The translations under genes were made by a program, and so were the position numbers. Below, piece after piece: positions 19,330-27,428 of a stretch of DNA of 45,009 nt. The DNA comes from a virus: the IMG/VR virus record IMGVR_UViG_3300006735_000066, positions 1 to 45,009 of that record; one strand, given 5' to 3'. The notes under the pieces are model-generated. The model was not told the DNA's origin. It saw only the letters and a program-made list of their open reading frames with translations, and searched no databases. The number at the start of each line of letters is the position of its first letter. Position 1 is the stretch's first letter.

Positions 19330-19881
19330 TTAACAACATGAAATGTCACATGTAATCTTTTTTAATTTAGATTCAGCAAATTTATATAAGTCCCATCCTT
19401 CATCTGGACTGTTACAATATTCAACTTTTCCTTTTGCAGCATCTATCATTGTCCTAATAAGTCTCATATCATCTAGAATTTTTTTTCTTGCTGATGTAGA
19501 TTCACAAGGTTGTATATCTAAATCACATAATTTTTTATAATAATTACTCATTAAAGTATTTGTTCTTAAATGATTGTATTCTACATAAACTTTATCATGC
19601 GGTTGTACTCTATATTTTATTATATAAATTCCATCAGGATATGGTGCAACATTATTTCCACAATCATATGTTTGTAAACCTATTGCACAAGCTGTTAAAT
19701 TTAAATCAAATCCTGGTTGAACCTCTATCATATAAGGAGCATTAAAACCGGGTGGTTGTATTAATAATTCAGGACAATCAATTTCTAAATTATCTGCATA
19801 TTGACTTGTATCTTTAATACTAAAAATATCACAATTAGATACAGGAAGTAATTCTAGACTTAATATATGTTTTGCTGCCAT
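19330..19881 (-). CDS. Conserved virion-type protein of unknown function (183 aa)
   Basis: First gene of a transcription unit: a terminator (19941-19970) and the exact late-promoter-like 13-mer (19909-19921) lie just upstream. The product has a beta-rich N-terminal half (L-S-L-E-L-L-P-V near 7-14, then G-I-Y-I-I-K-Y-R-V-Q-P) and a helical C-terminal half with repeated lysine and arginine. Cysteines are spread through it, ending in C-D-I-S-C-C. From memory, similar proteins occur in crAss-like structural clusters between the major structural genes and the fibres. No enzymatic motif is seen. A connector or adaptor role is a guess. Confidence 0.55.
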   Translation of the reverse strand: MAAKHILSLELLPVSNCDIFSIKDTSQYADNLEIDCPELLIQPPGFNAPYMIEVQPGFDLNLTACAIGLQTYDCGNNVAPYPDGIYIIKYRVQPHDKVYVEYNHLRTNTLMSNYYKKLCDLDIQPCESTSARKKILDDMRLIRTMIDAAKGKVEYCNSPDEGWDLYKFAESKLKKITCDISCC

Positions 19882-19908
19882 AAGATTAATTTAATATAGT
19901 ACTCATAA

Positions 19909-19921
19909 ATAATATACAAAA
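19909..19921 (-). promoter_or_regulatory. Late-type promoter motif (exact 13-mer)
   Basis: Exact copy of ataatatacaaaa, 28 bases before the 183-residue gene start and just downstream of the 19941-19970 terminator in transcription direction. Confidence 0.65.
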
Positions 19922-19937
19922 AATGCATATGATATAA

Positions 19938-19970
19938 AAATAAAAAGGGCAGGAATAAACCCGCCCTTTT
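19938..19970 (-). terminator. Strong terminator after 437-residue structural gene
   Basis: AAAAGGGCGGG and CCTGCCCTTTT form an 11-base stem (one G-T wobble) with T-rich flanks on both strands. It lies 26 bases after the stop, so transcription of the abundant structural gene ends here. Confidence 0.85.
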
Positions 19971-19996
19971 AAAAAAATTGAGATATATACTAACTA

Positions 19997-21310
19997 TTAA
20001 GCACCGTCTGAATTATAAGGTCCATCCAAATTCTCGTTAGTAGTTGATCCCCAAGTTGCTAGTTGTCCCCATGCAGTGTCCATGACAGTTGCACCAGTAC
20101 TACCAGTAATAGCTGGGATTTTATAAGTATATCTGTCATTGTCAAATACACCAGTAGGATTATTGAATCTTGGTATACTATGTGTTAAATAATAAGTATC
20201 ATATTTAACACTATCATCAATAGTTACATAGTTGAATAATAAATCACTTTGTTCAATGTTTCTCATTCTTGAAGCGTCTCTATTACCAATATGCATTCCT
20301 TGCTGTCTGTATCTTTCAGATAAAAGAATATCTCTTAATACCGTACCACCATCTCCTGTAAAAATTGTAGGAGCAGTTTTTGTTTCTGTTCCGCAAGAAA
20401 CACAAACATCACCTGTATCGTCTAGTACTTGAGCACCAGGGATAAGAGGCTCTAAACCTCCAGCAGCAGTGTACTGTCCATTGTAATCTCTAGGATCAAA
20501 TGAGCATGTTGAAAAATTAGTATCTGTATAACCAGCAGTAATTTTAAGTTTAGCACCATCATCATCTGTTGGGTTAATGTACCCAGAAGCAGGATAATCA
20601 GCAGCGTTATCACCAGTTAATGTAACTTCTGTCCATGTTGGTGATCCAGCTGTAAGATCAGTGGTACTGTAAACATTTACTGTTACAAACTTTTTCCACC
20701 AGTCATCATTCTTAATTTGATTACCAATTTGCACCATTACAGCAATTGGATCTTGATAAGAAGCAGTAGATGCACAACATTGATTATCACTAGAGAATAT
20801 TTTGTACATGTTGTGAGCCATGTATCTTAATGCAGGATTGCCTTTAAGATCAAGTCTAACCATTCCTAAACCTCCACAAGGGAAGCATTTAGAACCGTCT
20901 GCAACTAATTCTACATTTGCAGCAACACCATCAACACCTCTAGAATATCCTATTCTTTGTATGTATCTTGGGTTAATTGTTTTACTTTTCCAGGACTCAG
21001 ACCAACCTCCATGAGGTGTAGTACTGTTTCCTAATGTGTCTGAAGTGTAAGGAGATCCTTGCGCAAAATACATTAACCTTGGTCTAGTCGTAGTATACGG
21101 TACAGCATTATCCAAAGTTGCTGGTAAAACAACAGCGTTAAAGTCATCAGAAAATCTATCACCATCAATTGTTGCTAATCTACCGGCAGTACCAGCAGCA
21201 TTAGCAGCAGTAATATGATCTCCATCAGAAGCTGCAACGTTATTCATTAAATCAGCGTTTGTTCTAATTGGCAAAAATGTCTTTACAAAGCTATGATTGA
21301 AATAACTCAT
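19997..21310 (-). CDS. Abundant structural protein, probable auxiliary capsid or tail component (437 aa)
   Basis: A self-contained transcription unit: the exact promoter-like 13-mer lies 59 bases upstream and a strong GC-rich terminator directly follows the stop. That layout, and the richer codon composition compared with neighbours, suggest high expression like the major capsid gene. The protein is alanine, glycine, threonine and aspartate rich, starts M-S-Y-F-N-H-S-F-V-K-T-F and contains P-R-Y-I-Q-R-I-G-Y-S-R-G-V (about 114-126) and a helix with W-W-K-K-F-V-T-V-N-V-Y (about 200). Cysteine pairs occur near 145 and 305. I cannot name the fold. An auxiliary head protein or a tail tube-like subunit are the main options. 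Confidence 0.55.
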   Translation of the reverse strand: MSYFNHSFVKTFLPIRTNADLMNNVAASDGDHITAANAAGTAGRLATIDGDRFSDDFNAVVLPATLDNAVPYTTTRPRLMYFAQGSPYTSDTLGNSTTPHGGWSESWKSKTINPRYIQRIGYSRGVDGVAANVELVADGSKCFPCGGLGMVRLDLKGNPALRYMAHNMYKIFSSDNQCCASTASYQDPIAVMVQIGNQIKNDDWWKKFVTVNVYSTTDLTAGSPTWTEVTLTGDNAADYPASGYINPTDDDGAKLKITAGYTDTNFSTCSFDPRDYNGQYTAAGGLEPLIPGAQVLDDTGDVCVSCGTETKTAPTIFTGDGGTVLRDILLSERYRQQGMHIGNRDASRMRNIEQSDLLFNYVTIDDSVKYDTYYLTHSIPRFNNPTGVFDNDRYTYKIPAITGSTGATVMDTAWGQLATWGSTTNENLDGPYNSDGA

Positions 21311-21368
21311 AATAAAAAAATTTTAAATTGTTAAAAAAATATATAAATAAATAAGTTGGTCTTATATT

Positions 21369-21381
21369 ATAATATACAAAA
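21369..21381 (-). promoter_or_regulatory. Late-type promoter motif (exact 13-mer)
   Basis: Exact copy of ataatatacaaaa, 59 bases before the 437-residue structural gene, in an 84-base gap with no other feature. Confidence 0.65.
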
Positions 21382-21394
21382 AATATTTTACATA

Positions 21395-23152
21395 CTAATT
21401 GTTTTTCTCTGATTCTTGTGATCCTCTTCCCATTTGATTTACATCACTTATATCTCCTGCAATTATTGCAACAGCTGAATCAATTATAAGTTCTACTATA
21501 TCATCTTTAAATTCAGGATTAACATCTGCAGCAACTGCAATACCAGTGTATGGATCAACTGATCCTAGAATTTCAATTCTCCTAGGGACTCTATAGTAAA
21601 CTAATACTGGATCCATTATATAAAAATCTTTTCTCCATATTCTTATTTGAGGAGTAACATTATTTGATTGAAAAGTACAGAATGTTTCTGACCATTCAAA
21701 ATCAGGTCTTTTTAACGGATCTCTTAATATAACATCTACATTAGCTACCTCTGATTGATAAACCGTCATTGATCTAGGTTTAACACAAAAATTATCTTTA
21801 TCTGCTCCAGGAGCACAATAACAATTTTGAAAAGGTATTGTAGTAGTTTCTTCTACTTGATAAGTAGTTGTAACCGGATCTATATATACATCCTCATTTT
21901 CAGTAAATGTATATGGAACCCATTCTCCAGGAGTAGTTTGCCAATCATTTAAGCTATATCCAATATTATCTACACGTCCTGGTTTCCACCAACAAGCAAT
22001 TCCACAATATTCTCCAGGTTCTACCTGAGCAAATACTGCTTGACTATTATTTGCCCAAGTGTTTGGAGTATTGGTATAATTATAAGGTAATACTGTATTT
22101 CCGTCTTCATCATATAAAATTCCATCATAATCCTCTCCATATAAATCTGGAATTGTTTCATATGTTGCTATACCAGGACCACCGCCATTACAATTAATCC
22201 ATTCTCTTGAAGGTCCTCCAACTAACCAACCTGTATTATTACCACTACAAGCTAAAGTTAAAAGATCCGTATCATTAGTAATTTCAAAAGCTGTTTTATT
22301 ACATAAATCACAAGCATCTGTAATACCATCATTATTAGAATCAGAATTTCCTCCCCAAGGTGGTATTATATTTTGATTATAAACAATATCATAATTACCT
22401 GGAGGCGTTGTACTATAAGGACTTATACCTTGCATTACATATGCAAATTCTAAAGTTTGATTCCAAACCCAAGGTTCTTGTGTAACTACTTCACTAGGTT
22501 GAATACCTGGAAAGATACCACCGGATACATCATTTGCATAATCTAAAACAGCTCCTAAAGATCCCCAACTTGTTATTGTATTTTGATCCCAAGGACTTTT
22601 AGGAATATTAAATTGTGACTGTCCATGACTATAAAAAGTAAATGTAGGAACTCTTCTTACTGTTGTTACTTCAGCTTCTGCACCAGGGTTATAATATCCA
22701 CCTGTAACTGTCCAGCCACCATCTTGCCAATAACCAGGTACAGTATTTGTTACATCAACTAATTGAGTTATATCACTAGCTGGAATAAAAGGAAAGCATT
22801 GTTGAGAATTACATTCAATCCTTTTAAATTCCAAATAATCTCCTCCTATATTAGGATTATAAATATTTCCAAAGTTAGTACTTTCAAAATATCCAAATTT
22901 ATCATCATAGATAACATCTACACCTATAAGCGTTTCTCTTTTTAATAATATACTTAAATCATCAATTCTTCTCTTAGACATTTCGTCTCCTTCTTGACGC
23001 ATATTTGTACCAGACAATTGTCTTCTACACCACTCTATTTGAGCCTTATTATATGCTTCAGCTATTTCCCAAGATTGAATATTATCATAATCTTGACTAT
23101 CAATCTTATTAAGTCTTTTTTTAAACTTTACTTGTAGGGTTGTATTATTCAT
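21395..23152 (-). CDS. Connector-type structural protein with large inserted beta module (585 aa)
   Basis: The N-terminal 120 residues (R-L-N-K-I-D-S-Q-D-Y-D-N-I near 13-25, A-E-A-Y-N-K-A-Q-I-E-W-C-R-R-Q-L near 31-46, R-R-I-D-D-L-S-I-L) and the C-terminal 110 residues (V-D-V-I-L-R-D-P then W-R-K-D-F-Y, V-Y-Y-R-V-P-R-R) match a conserved crAss-like structural protein that I recall near the capsid genes, probably a ring or head-tail connector. Between them, about 130-450, is a long insert rich in tryptophan, glycine, asparagine and cysteine. The insert includes a D-S-N-N-D-G-I-T-D-A-C-D loop (about 270) that looks like a thrombospondin type 3 calcium-binding repeat. The start overlaps the end of the 362-residue gene. 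Confidence 0.6.
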   Translation of the reverse strand: MNNTTLQVKFKKRLNKIDSQDYDNIQSWEIAEAYNKAQIEWCRRQLSGTNMRQEGDEMSKRRIDDLSILLKRETLIGVDVIYDDKFGYFESTNFGNIYNPNIGGDYLEFKRIECNSQQCFPFIPASDITQLVDVTNTVPGYWQDGGWTVTGGYYNPGAEAEVTTVRRVPTFTFYSHGQSQFNIPKSPWDQNTITSWGSLGAVLDYANDVSGGIFPGIQPSEVVTQEPWVWNQTLEFAYVMQGISPYSTTPPGNYDIVYNQNIIPPWGGNSDSNNDGITDACDLCNKTAFEITNDTDLLTLACSGNNTGWLVGGPSREWINCNGGGPGIATYETIPDLYGEDYDGILYDEDGNTVLPYNYTNTPNTWANNSQAVFAQVEPGEYCGIACWWKPGRVDNIGYSLNDWQTTPGEWVPYTFTENEDVYIDPVTTTYQVEETTTIPFQNCYCAPGADKDNFCVKPRSMTVYQSEVANVDVILRDPLKRPDFEWSETFCTFQSNNVTPQIRIWRKDFYIMDPVLVYYRVPRRIEILGSVDPYTGIAVAADVNPEFKDDIVELIIDSAVAIIAGDISDVNQMGRGSQESEKNN

Positions 23153-24241
23153 CTATCTTGACCATTGATGTTCAACTTTATCCATAATGTACATTAAAAC
23201 TTCATCATTTAAAGGACTTGCTATATAGTGTAAAACATCTTCCATAGTTCTACCTAATCTTTCATCTTTGTCCGTATAAATAAATCCATCTGATTTATCT
23301 CTAATAATTTTATACACCTTAGCATCTTTTAAGATAGCTGCTAACTTTAACTCTTCTAATGATCTATTAGATGAATCTAAGAATGTTTGTGCAGCTCTTA
23401 TTCTACTTCCTTCTGTTCCTTGCCCATGAATATATGCATCCATATTTTCATAAACAACATCATTAGGTGTTGAATTATTGTACTGTAAACTATTAGTATC
23501 AACAACTTTTGCAACATATCTTAATTTTGTAGGATTAGAATCATACATTGTTTGTAATGCTGCAAGAGCTCTATTTCTAACTTTAGATGGTTTAGTTCTA
23601 GTATCAACAGTTTGTTTAAAGTTGTCTAGATAAAATTTATATCTTGATCCTAATTTTGCAGTTTCTAAGTCTTTAGCAACTATAGAAAATCCACCTGCTT
23701 CAATTGCAAAGATCTTTATTAAATCATAAGGATCTTTTTTAGGATCTAAAAATAAAGGATCATTTCCAACCCTTATACTTATCTTAGACCAAAACTCATC
23801 ATTATTAGGTCTAAGTAATTTAACTTTGTTCCAGAACTCTGGATCATCAACTTTAACAACATTCTGTGCTAATTCTTTTTCTAATTCAGCTACAGCTGTT
23901 CTTATTTGTTTTACCTTAGCTTCTTTTTCTGCTTTAGGTAATAATTTTATTTCAGGAGAAAATTCATTTAATCCTGTAACATATCTTCTAACACCGTTTA
24001 CATCTAAACATGTTAATTGTTCTTCATGAAATACATTATCATAAAGAGACATGCTGTAATTTTCTAATCCCATGTTTTCATGATCTGTAACATAAGGACG
24101 TATTGATATATTTTGATTTTTTGTTTGTTGATATTTTTCAATCATTGTAAAATCTTCCATTGAAACTTCTTGTTCAATAGCAGGTTCTATAGCAATAGTA
24201 GATTCTATTACTTCTTCTTTAGTTGTTTTTTTATTTGCCAT
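23153..24241 (-). CDS. Conserved protein downstream of the capsid gene (362 aa)
   Basis: A soluble, mostly helical, charged protein. The N-terminal 35 residues are acidic and low in complexity, followed by a Q-K/N-rich stretch. From about 40 on it has regular helices with R-A-A-Q-T-F-L-D-S and L-K-L-A-A-I-L-K-D-A near 285-305. It follows the major capsid gene after a hairpin terminator at 24281-24308, and no promoter motif is evident in front, so it may rely on read-through. The stop abuts the start of the 585-residue connector gene. I recall a protein of similar size at this position in crAss-like genomes. Function is not known; a head completion or internal scaffold-like role is possible. 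Confidence 0.6.
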   Translation of the reverse strand: MANKKTTKEEVIESTIAIEPAIEQEVSMEDFTMIEKYQQTKNQNISIRPYVTDHENMGLENYSMSLYDNVFHEEQLTCLDVNGVRRYVTGLNEFSPEIKLLPKAEKEAKVKQIRTAVAELEKELAQNVVKVDDPEFWNKVKLLRPNNDEFWSKISIRVGNDPLFLDPKKDPYDLIKIFAIEAGGFSIVAKDLETAKLGSRYKFYLDNFKQTVDTRTKPSKVRNRALAALQTMYDSNPTKLRYVAKVVDTNSLQYNNSTPNDVVYENMDAYIHGQGTEGSRIRAAQTFLDSSNRSLEELKLAAILKDAKVYKIIRDKSDGFIYTDKDERLGRTMEDVLHYIASPLNDEVLMYIMDKVEHQWSR

Positions 24242-24280
24242 TATTAAAAGGTTTTTTAAGTTTAAAATTAAGTAAATTTA

Positions 24281-24308
24281 AAAGAGGGATCCTAAGACCC
24301 CTCTTCTA
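24281..24308 (-). terminator. Terminator after major capsid gene
   Basis: AAGAGGGGTC and GATCCCTCTT pair around a TTAG loop with a G-T wobble, followed by TTAAATTT. Located 13 bases after the capsid stop. The T-tract is interrupted, so partial read-through to the 362-residue gene is likely. Confidence 0.7.
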
Positions 24309-24321
24309 AATTAAAAACATA

Positions 24322-25968
24322 TTAGAATGATCCGCCAGTTGTTGGATTCTTCATAACAATCTTCAATACTTTACTTGGATCTTTAACCCAAATAGCAGGC
24401 ATTGTTTGAGTCATATAGACCCTATACCCATTGAAGTTACCAGAAGAAGCAAAACCTTGAGTTCTTCCCATATAATCCATAGTTCCATTTTGGTAGAACC
24501 ATTTCAATTGATTATCCCAAGAAAGCTTTAACATGTGAATGTTATCATTTCCTTGATCAGTAATATCAAAAATTATAAATGAATAAGAACTTAAAGGTCT
24601 TCCATCAATAAGTGGATTCTCAATATCATTAGTATGTAAGTTATCAAATGCTGGATTCAATACGAATTTTACATTTGCTAAGAATGGAATTACAAATGAT
24701 GTAAATGACCATCCATAACCCATATCCATACCTTGACCTGTAACTGCACCTACATTATCAGCGTTGATTACCCAAGGATTATTTCCACCATTATTGATCA
24801 TGCTAACATCATCTTTAATAGCTTTATTAATCAATTGCATACCACCAATACCTGTTTGTACAATTAATGATCTTTGTGGATCTGGACCATCTAATTCAAC
24901 TTTACCTTGATAGAAGTTGTAAAGTTCAGCCTTGAACATATCCAAGTTGAAAGAAGACTTATTATAAACTCTTTTAAATGAGTTATCTAATTGCTTCCAA
25001 AGACCTACAGATAATCTAATATCATCTGGTCCGTCTTGCTTAACTCTACCACCTTTACCCCACATTAAGTAAGTCTCAATATCAGTTGCTATCTTAGAAA
25101 GATGAGCAGCTTCCATATTAGTAAGGAAAGTTCTAGAAAGATCACCATTATCAAATGCACGTCTTACATAATCAGCACCCATAGTCTCTACCATTGTTTC
25201 CAATGAAGATACAGATGGATCCATATTATTATCAAATGATCTCCAAATCTCTGTAACTGGAACAGTACCATCAGCATTCATACCTCCTTTGATCATAAGA
25301 TCAGCTCTAGAAGATACAGAATAGTGAACGTGTGCTTCAGCTCCTCCTACAAAGTTGTAGAATTCTCTGAAACCTGTTGCAGTTGTAAGATCTGAAAATC
25401 TTTCACCGTACTCACCACGAGCAGAACCTTTTCTAAAGTATTTAGTTCCTGCCGCAACATATTTGACATCAAAAGCTGTTGCGTTTGAATTATTAACTAA
25501 TTGAACAGTATAAATATATCCATCACCTGCTTCCATGATATCATCAGAAGTAATGTAAAGTTCAAGACCGTTATACTTGTCATAAGTAATAATATCACCG
25601 TGACCAAAAGCTCTTTTATTTAATTTAATTTGGAATGAAGTACCGTCTACGCCCAGTTTACCTGTAGCGACAGCAGTAGTATCATCCACGTTACCTACCG
25701 TAAATGGTAGGTCTTGTGCAACGGGAGTTTGCCATTTGTACTCACCTCTAGCATTATCCACCATAATTGTATTCTGACCACCAAAAGATGCTAACTGATA
25801 CAAAGGCATTTCCACTTTTTGTGTCATTGCCCAAATATCAATAGGGCCCATATCCATAGGCTCTGCATCTCCTAACATATTTGTTAAGTGATAAGAATCA
25901 ACATGTGAACTAGCTTTATACTGAGTATCTCTTAGAAAAATCCCATTATTTGAAACCGGAGTTGCCAT
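24322..25968 (-). CDS. Major capsid protein (548 aa)
   Basis: Identified by position (TerL, portal, scaffold, then this), by length and by composition. It is 548 residues, neutral, rich in glycine, asparagine and aspartate, without low-complexity regions, and is followed by a strong hairpin terminator. It has the less AT-biased codon use typical of a highly expressed gene. Segments such as M-G-P-I-D-I-W-A-M-T-Q-K (about 39-50), Q-L-A-S-F-G-G (58-64) and the C-terminal D-P-S-K-V-L-K-I-V-M-K-N-P fit a HK97-fold capsid of the crAss-like type, in which the capsid subunit is large and carries insertions. A promoter-like variant lies about 34 bases upstream. It would form the icosahedral shell. Confidence 0.75.
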   Translation of the reverse strand: MATPVSNNGIFLRDTQYKASSHVDSYHLTNMLGDAEPMDMGPIDIWAMTQKVEMPLYQLASFGGQNTIMVDNARGEYKWQTPVAQDLPFTVGNVDDTTAVATGKLGVDGTSFQIKLNKRAFGHGDIITYDKYNGLELYITSDDIMEAGDGYIYTVQLVNNSNATAFDVKYVAAGTKYFRKGSARGEYGERFSDLTTATGFREFYNFVGGAEAHVHYSVSSRADLMIKGGMNADGTVPVTEIWRSFDNNMDPSVSSLETMVETMGADYVRRAFDNGDLSRTFLTNMEAAHLSKIATDIETYLMWGKGGRVKQDGPDDIRLSVGLWKQLDNSFKRVYNKSSFNLDMFKAELYNFYQGKVELDGPDPQRSLIVQTGIGGMQLINKAIKDDVSMINNGGNNPWVINADNVGAVTGQGMDMGYGWSFTSFVIPFLANVKFVLNPAFDNLHTNDIENPLIDGRPLSSYSFIIFDITDQGNDNIHMLKLSWDNQLKWFYQNGTMDYMGRTQGFASSGNFNGYRVYMTQTMPAIWVKDPSKVLKIVMKNPTTGGSF

Positions 25969-26001
25969 AATTTAATTCTTTTTTATTTGTTAAACATTAA
26001 T

Positions 26002-26014
26002 TAATATATTAAAA
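26002..26014 (-). promoter_or_regulatory. Possible variant late promoter before capsid gene
   Basis: Plus strand taatatattaaaa resembles the late 13-mer with several differences, 34 bases before the major capsid ATG. It lies close to the end of the scaffold gene. Weak evidence on its own; the position is what makes it worth noting. Confidence 0.3.
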
Positions 26015-27319
26015 CCTTTTAAATATATTTTTATTTCTAGGTAATTTTCTGCTTACCTTACCTTGTTTTTCTTTACTAGTTGTTGAAGCAGAAACAGATT
26101 TTTGTGATTGAGCTGTTTTTAATTTTCTAACTGTTTTTTCAACCGCTTTAGTTTCTCCTTTCTGCATTATCTTCTCTTTGTATCCTTTTGGATCTGCTAA
26201 TAACCAAAGTGCTTCAGTTATTAACGGATAGTTTGGTTCAACAAACTGATACTTTTCTAGAAGATGTCCTAGTAAGTTTGTATTTTTTCCTGTTACAGAA
26301 GGATATGATGGATTAATAAGTCCTTCATATAACAAGCTTTGCGTCTTTCTATCTATCTTTACATTATTTATCTCACCTCCCTTTAACGTTTCATATACAT
26401 TTTTCATGTATGTTTCTGAAGCTTGTTGTTGTTGCTTTTTTTTCATCTCCTGTTCTTCCAATCTTTTAGCAACAACCTTTTCTTGCATCTTATCTAATTT
26501 GGGTTTAAACTTAGAAGCTTGTGTTTCAAGCTTACCAAGATCTTTCCAAATTTCTATTTCTTCTGAAATCTCTTCTGCATTACCATAACCAGTTGCTCCT
26601 AAATATTCTCTAATTATTTGCTCTTGGTCATTTTCATTTTTTATGTCCAGTTCTCTAGTTTCCTCTACTCTTGATAGTGCACCAAATAATCCTTTAAGAT
26701 CTTTTCCACCATCTGCAACATATCTTGCTGCTATTTGTAGTTCTTCAGGTAAACTTTTAAAGAACTTTTTAGGAGTTTCACGCCTAACCGTATTTGCTTG
26801 TTCATCTAAATTAGCTTGAATTAATTCTTCCCAATCTTTAGCAGTATATTCATCAAGCTCTTTTTCATCATCAAAAGGAATTATTTTTTCATCTTTTATA
26901 AGTTTTGAAAAAACATCAGATATTCCTTCTATTTTTTTTCTTCCTCTCTTTACAGTTGGTTCTTCTTCTACAGTATCTAGATCTGTAAGACCTAATACTT
27001 CTTCAACATCAACTTTTTCTTTTTTCTTTTCAGTAGTTTTTTTAGGTTCTTCTTTAATCTCCGCCTTAACATTTTCTTTTTCTTCCCCTTCTTCTACTAC
27101 TTCTTCTTTTTTATCTTCAACAACAGTTTCTTCTTTTTTATCTTCATACAAAAAAGATGTATCAACTTCTTTTTTTCTAGCAAATAAGCTAGGTTTTTTA
27201 GCAGTTTCTTCTGGTAGAGTTATTGAATCTCCACCTGGAGCTGCGTTAAAAATATCATTAAGGTCAACATTTACTTGCTCAACCTTTGTTTCAACTGATT
27301 TGGTTTCTTTTTCGGTCAT
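26009..27319 (-). CDS. Probable scaffolding protein (436 aa)
   Basis: It lies between portal and major capsid genes, the usual scaffold position, and has the right character: strongly charged, helical and rich in glutamate and lysine. Residues 55-130 are almost continuous E/K tracts, residues 255-315 are a predicted coiled coil (Q-A-S-K-F-K-P-K-L-D-K-M-Q-E-K then E-E-Q-E-M-K-K-K-Q-Q-Q-Q), and the C-terminus is very basic (R-K-L-P-R-N-K-N-I-F-K-R-F), as expected for a capsid-binding tail. The middle (about 150-240) is the only globular-looking part. It opens a unit with the exact 13-mer promoter motif 30 bases before its ATG. No protease motif is visible. Confidence 0.6.
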   Translation of the reverse strand: MTEKETKSVETKVEQVNVDLNDIFNAAPGGDSITLPEETAKKPSLFARKKEVDTSFLYEDKKEETVVEDKKEEVVEEGEEKENVKAEIKEEPKKTTEKKKEKVDVEEVLGLTDLDTVEEEPTVKRGRKKIEGISDVFSKLIKDEKIIPFDDEKELDEYTAKDWEELIQANLDEQANTVRRETPKKFFKSLPEELQIAARYVADGGKDLKGLFGALSRVEETRELDIKNENDQEQIIREYLGATGYGNAEEISEEIEIWKDLGKLETQASKFKPKLDKMQEKVVAKRLEEQEMKKKQQQQASETYMKNVYETLKGGEINNVKIDRKTQSLLYEGLINPSYPSVTGKNTNLLGHLLEKYQFVEPNYPLITEALWLLADPKGYKEKIMQKGETKAVEKTVRKLKTAQSQKSVSASTTSKEKQGKVSRKLPRNKNIFKRF

Positions 27320-27348
27320 AACATTTTTGGTTTTTAGTGGTTATATAT

Positions 27349-27361
27349 ATAATATACAAAA
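27349..27361 (-). promoter_or_regulatory. Late-type promoter motif (exact 13-mer)
   Basis: Exact copy of ataatatacaaaa, 30 bases before the scaffold gene, in the 109-base gap after the portal gene. Flank gattta matches the fibre-gene copy at 17488. Confidence 0.65.
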
Positions 27362-27428
27362 GATTTATTACTAAACCTTAAAAATTTTTTTCAAAATTAA
27401 AATTTATAGTAGTATATAGCTATCATTA

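Noticed and set aside
27370-27425. AT-rich inverted repeat after the portal gene as terminator
   Set aside because: Only A/T pairs with poor stem and no clear T-run in the right place; expected by chance at this base composition.
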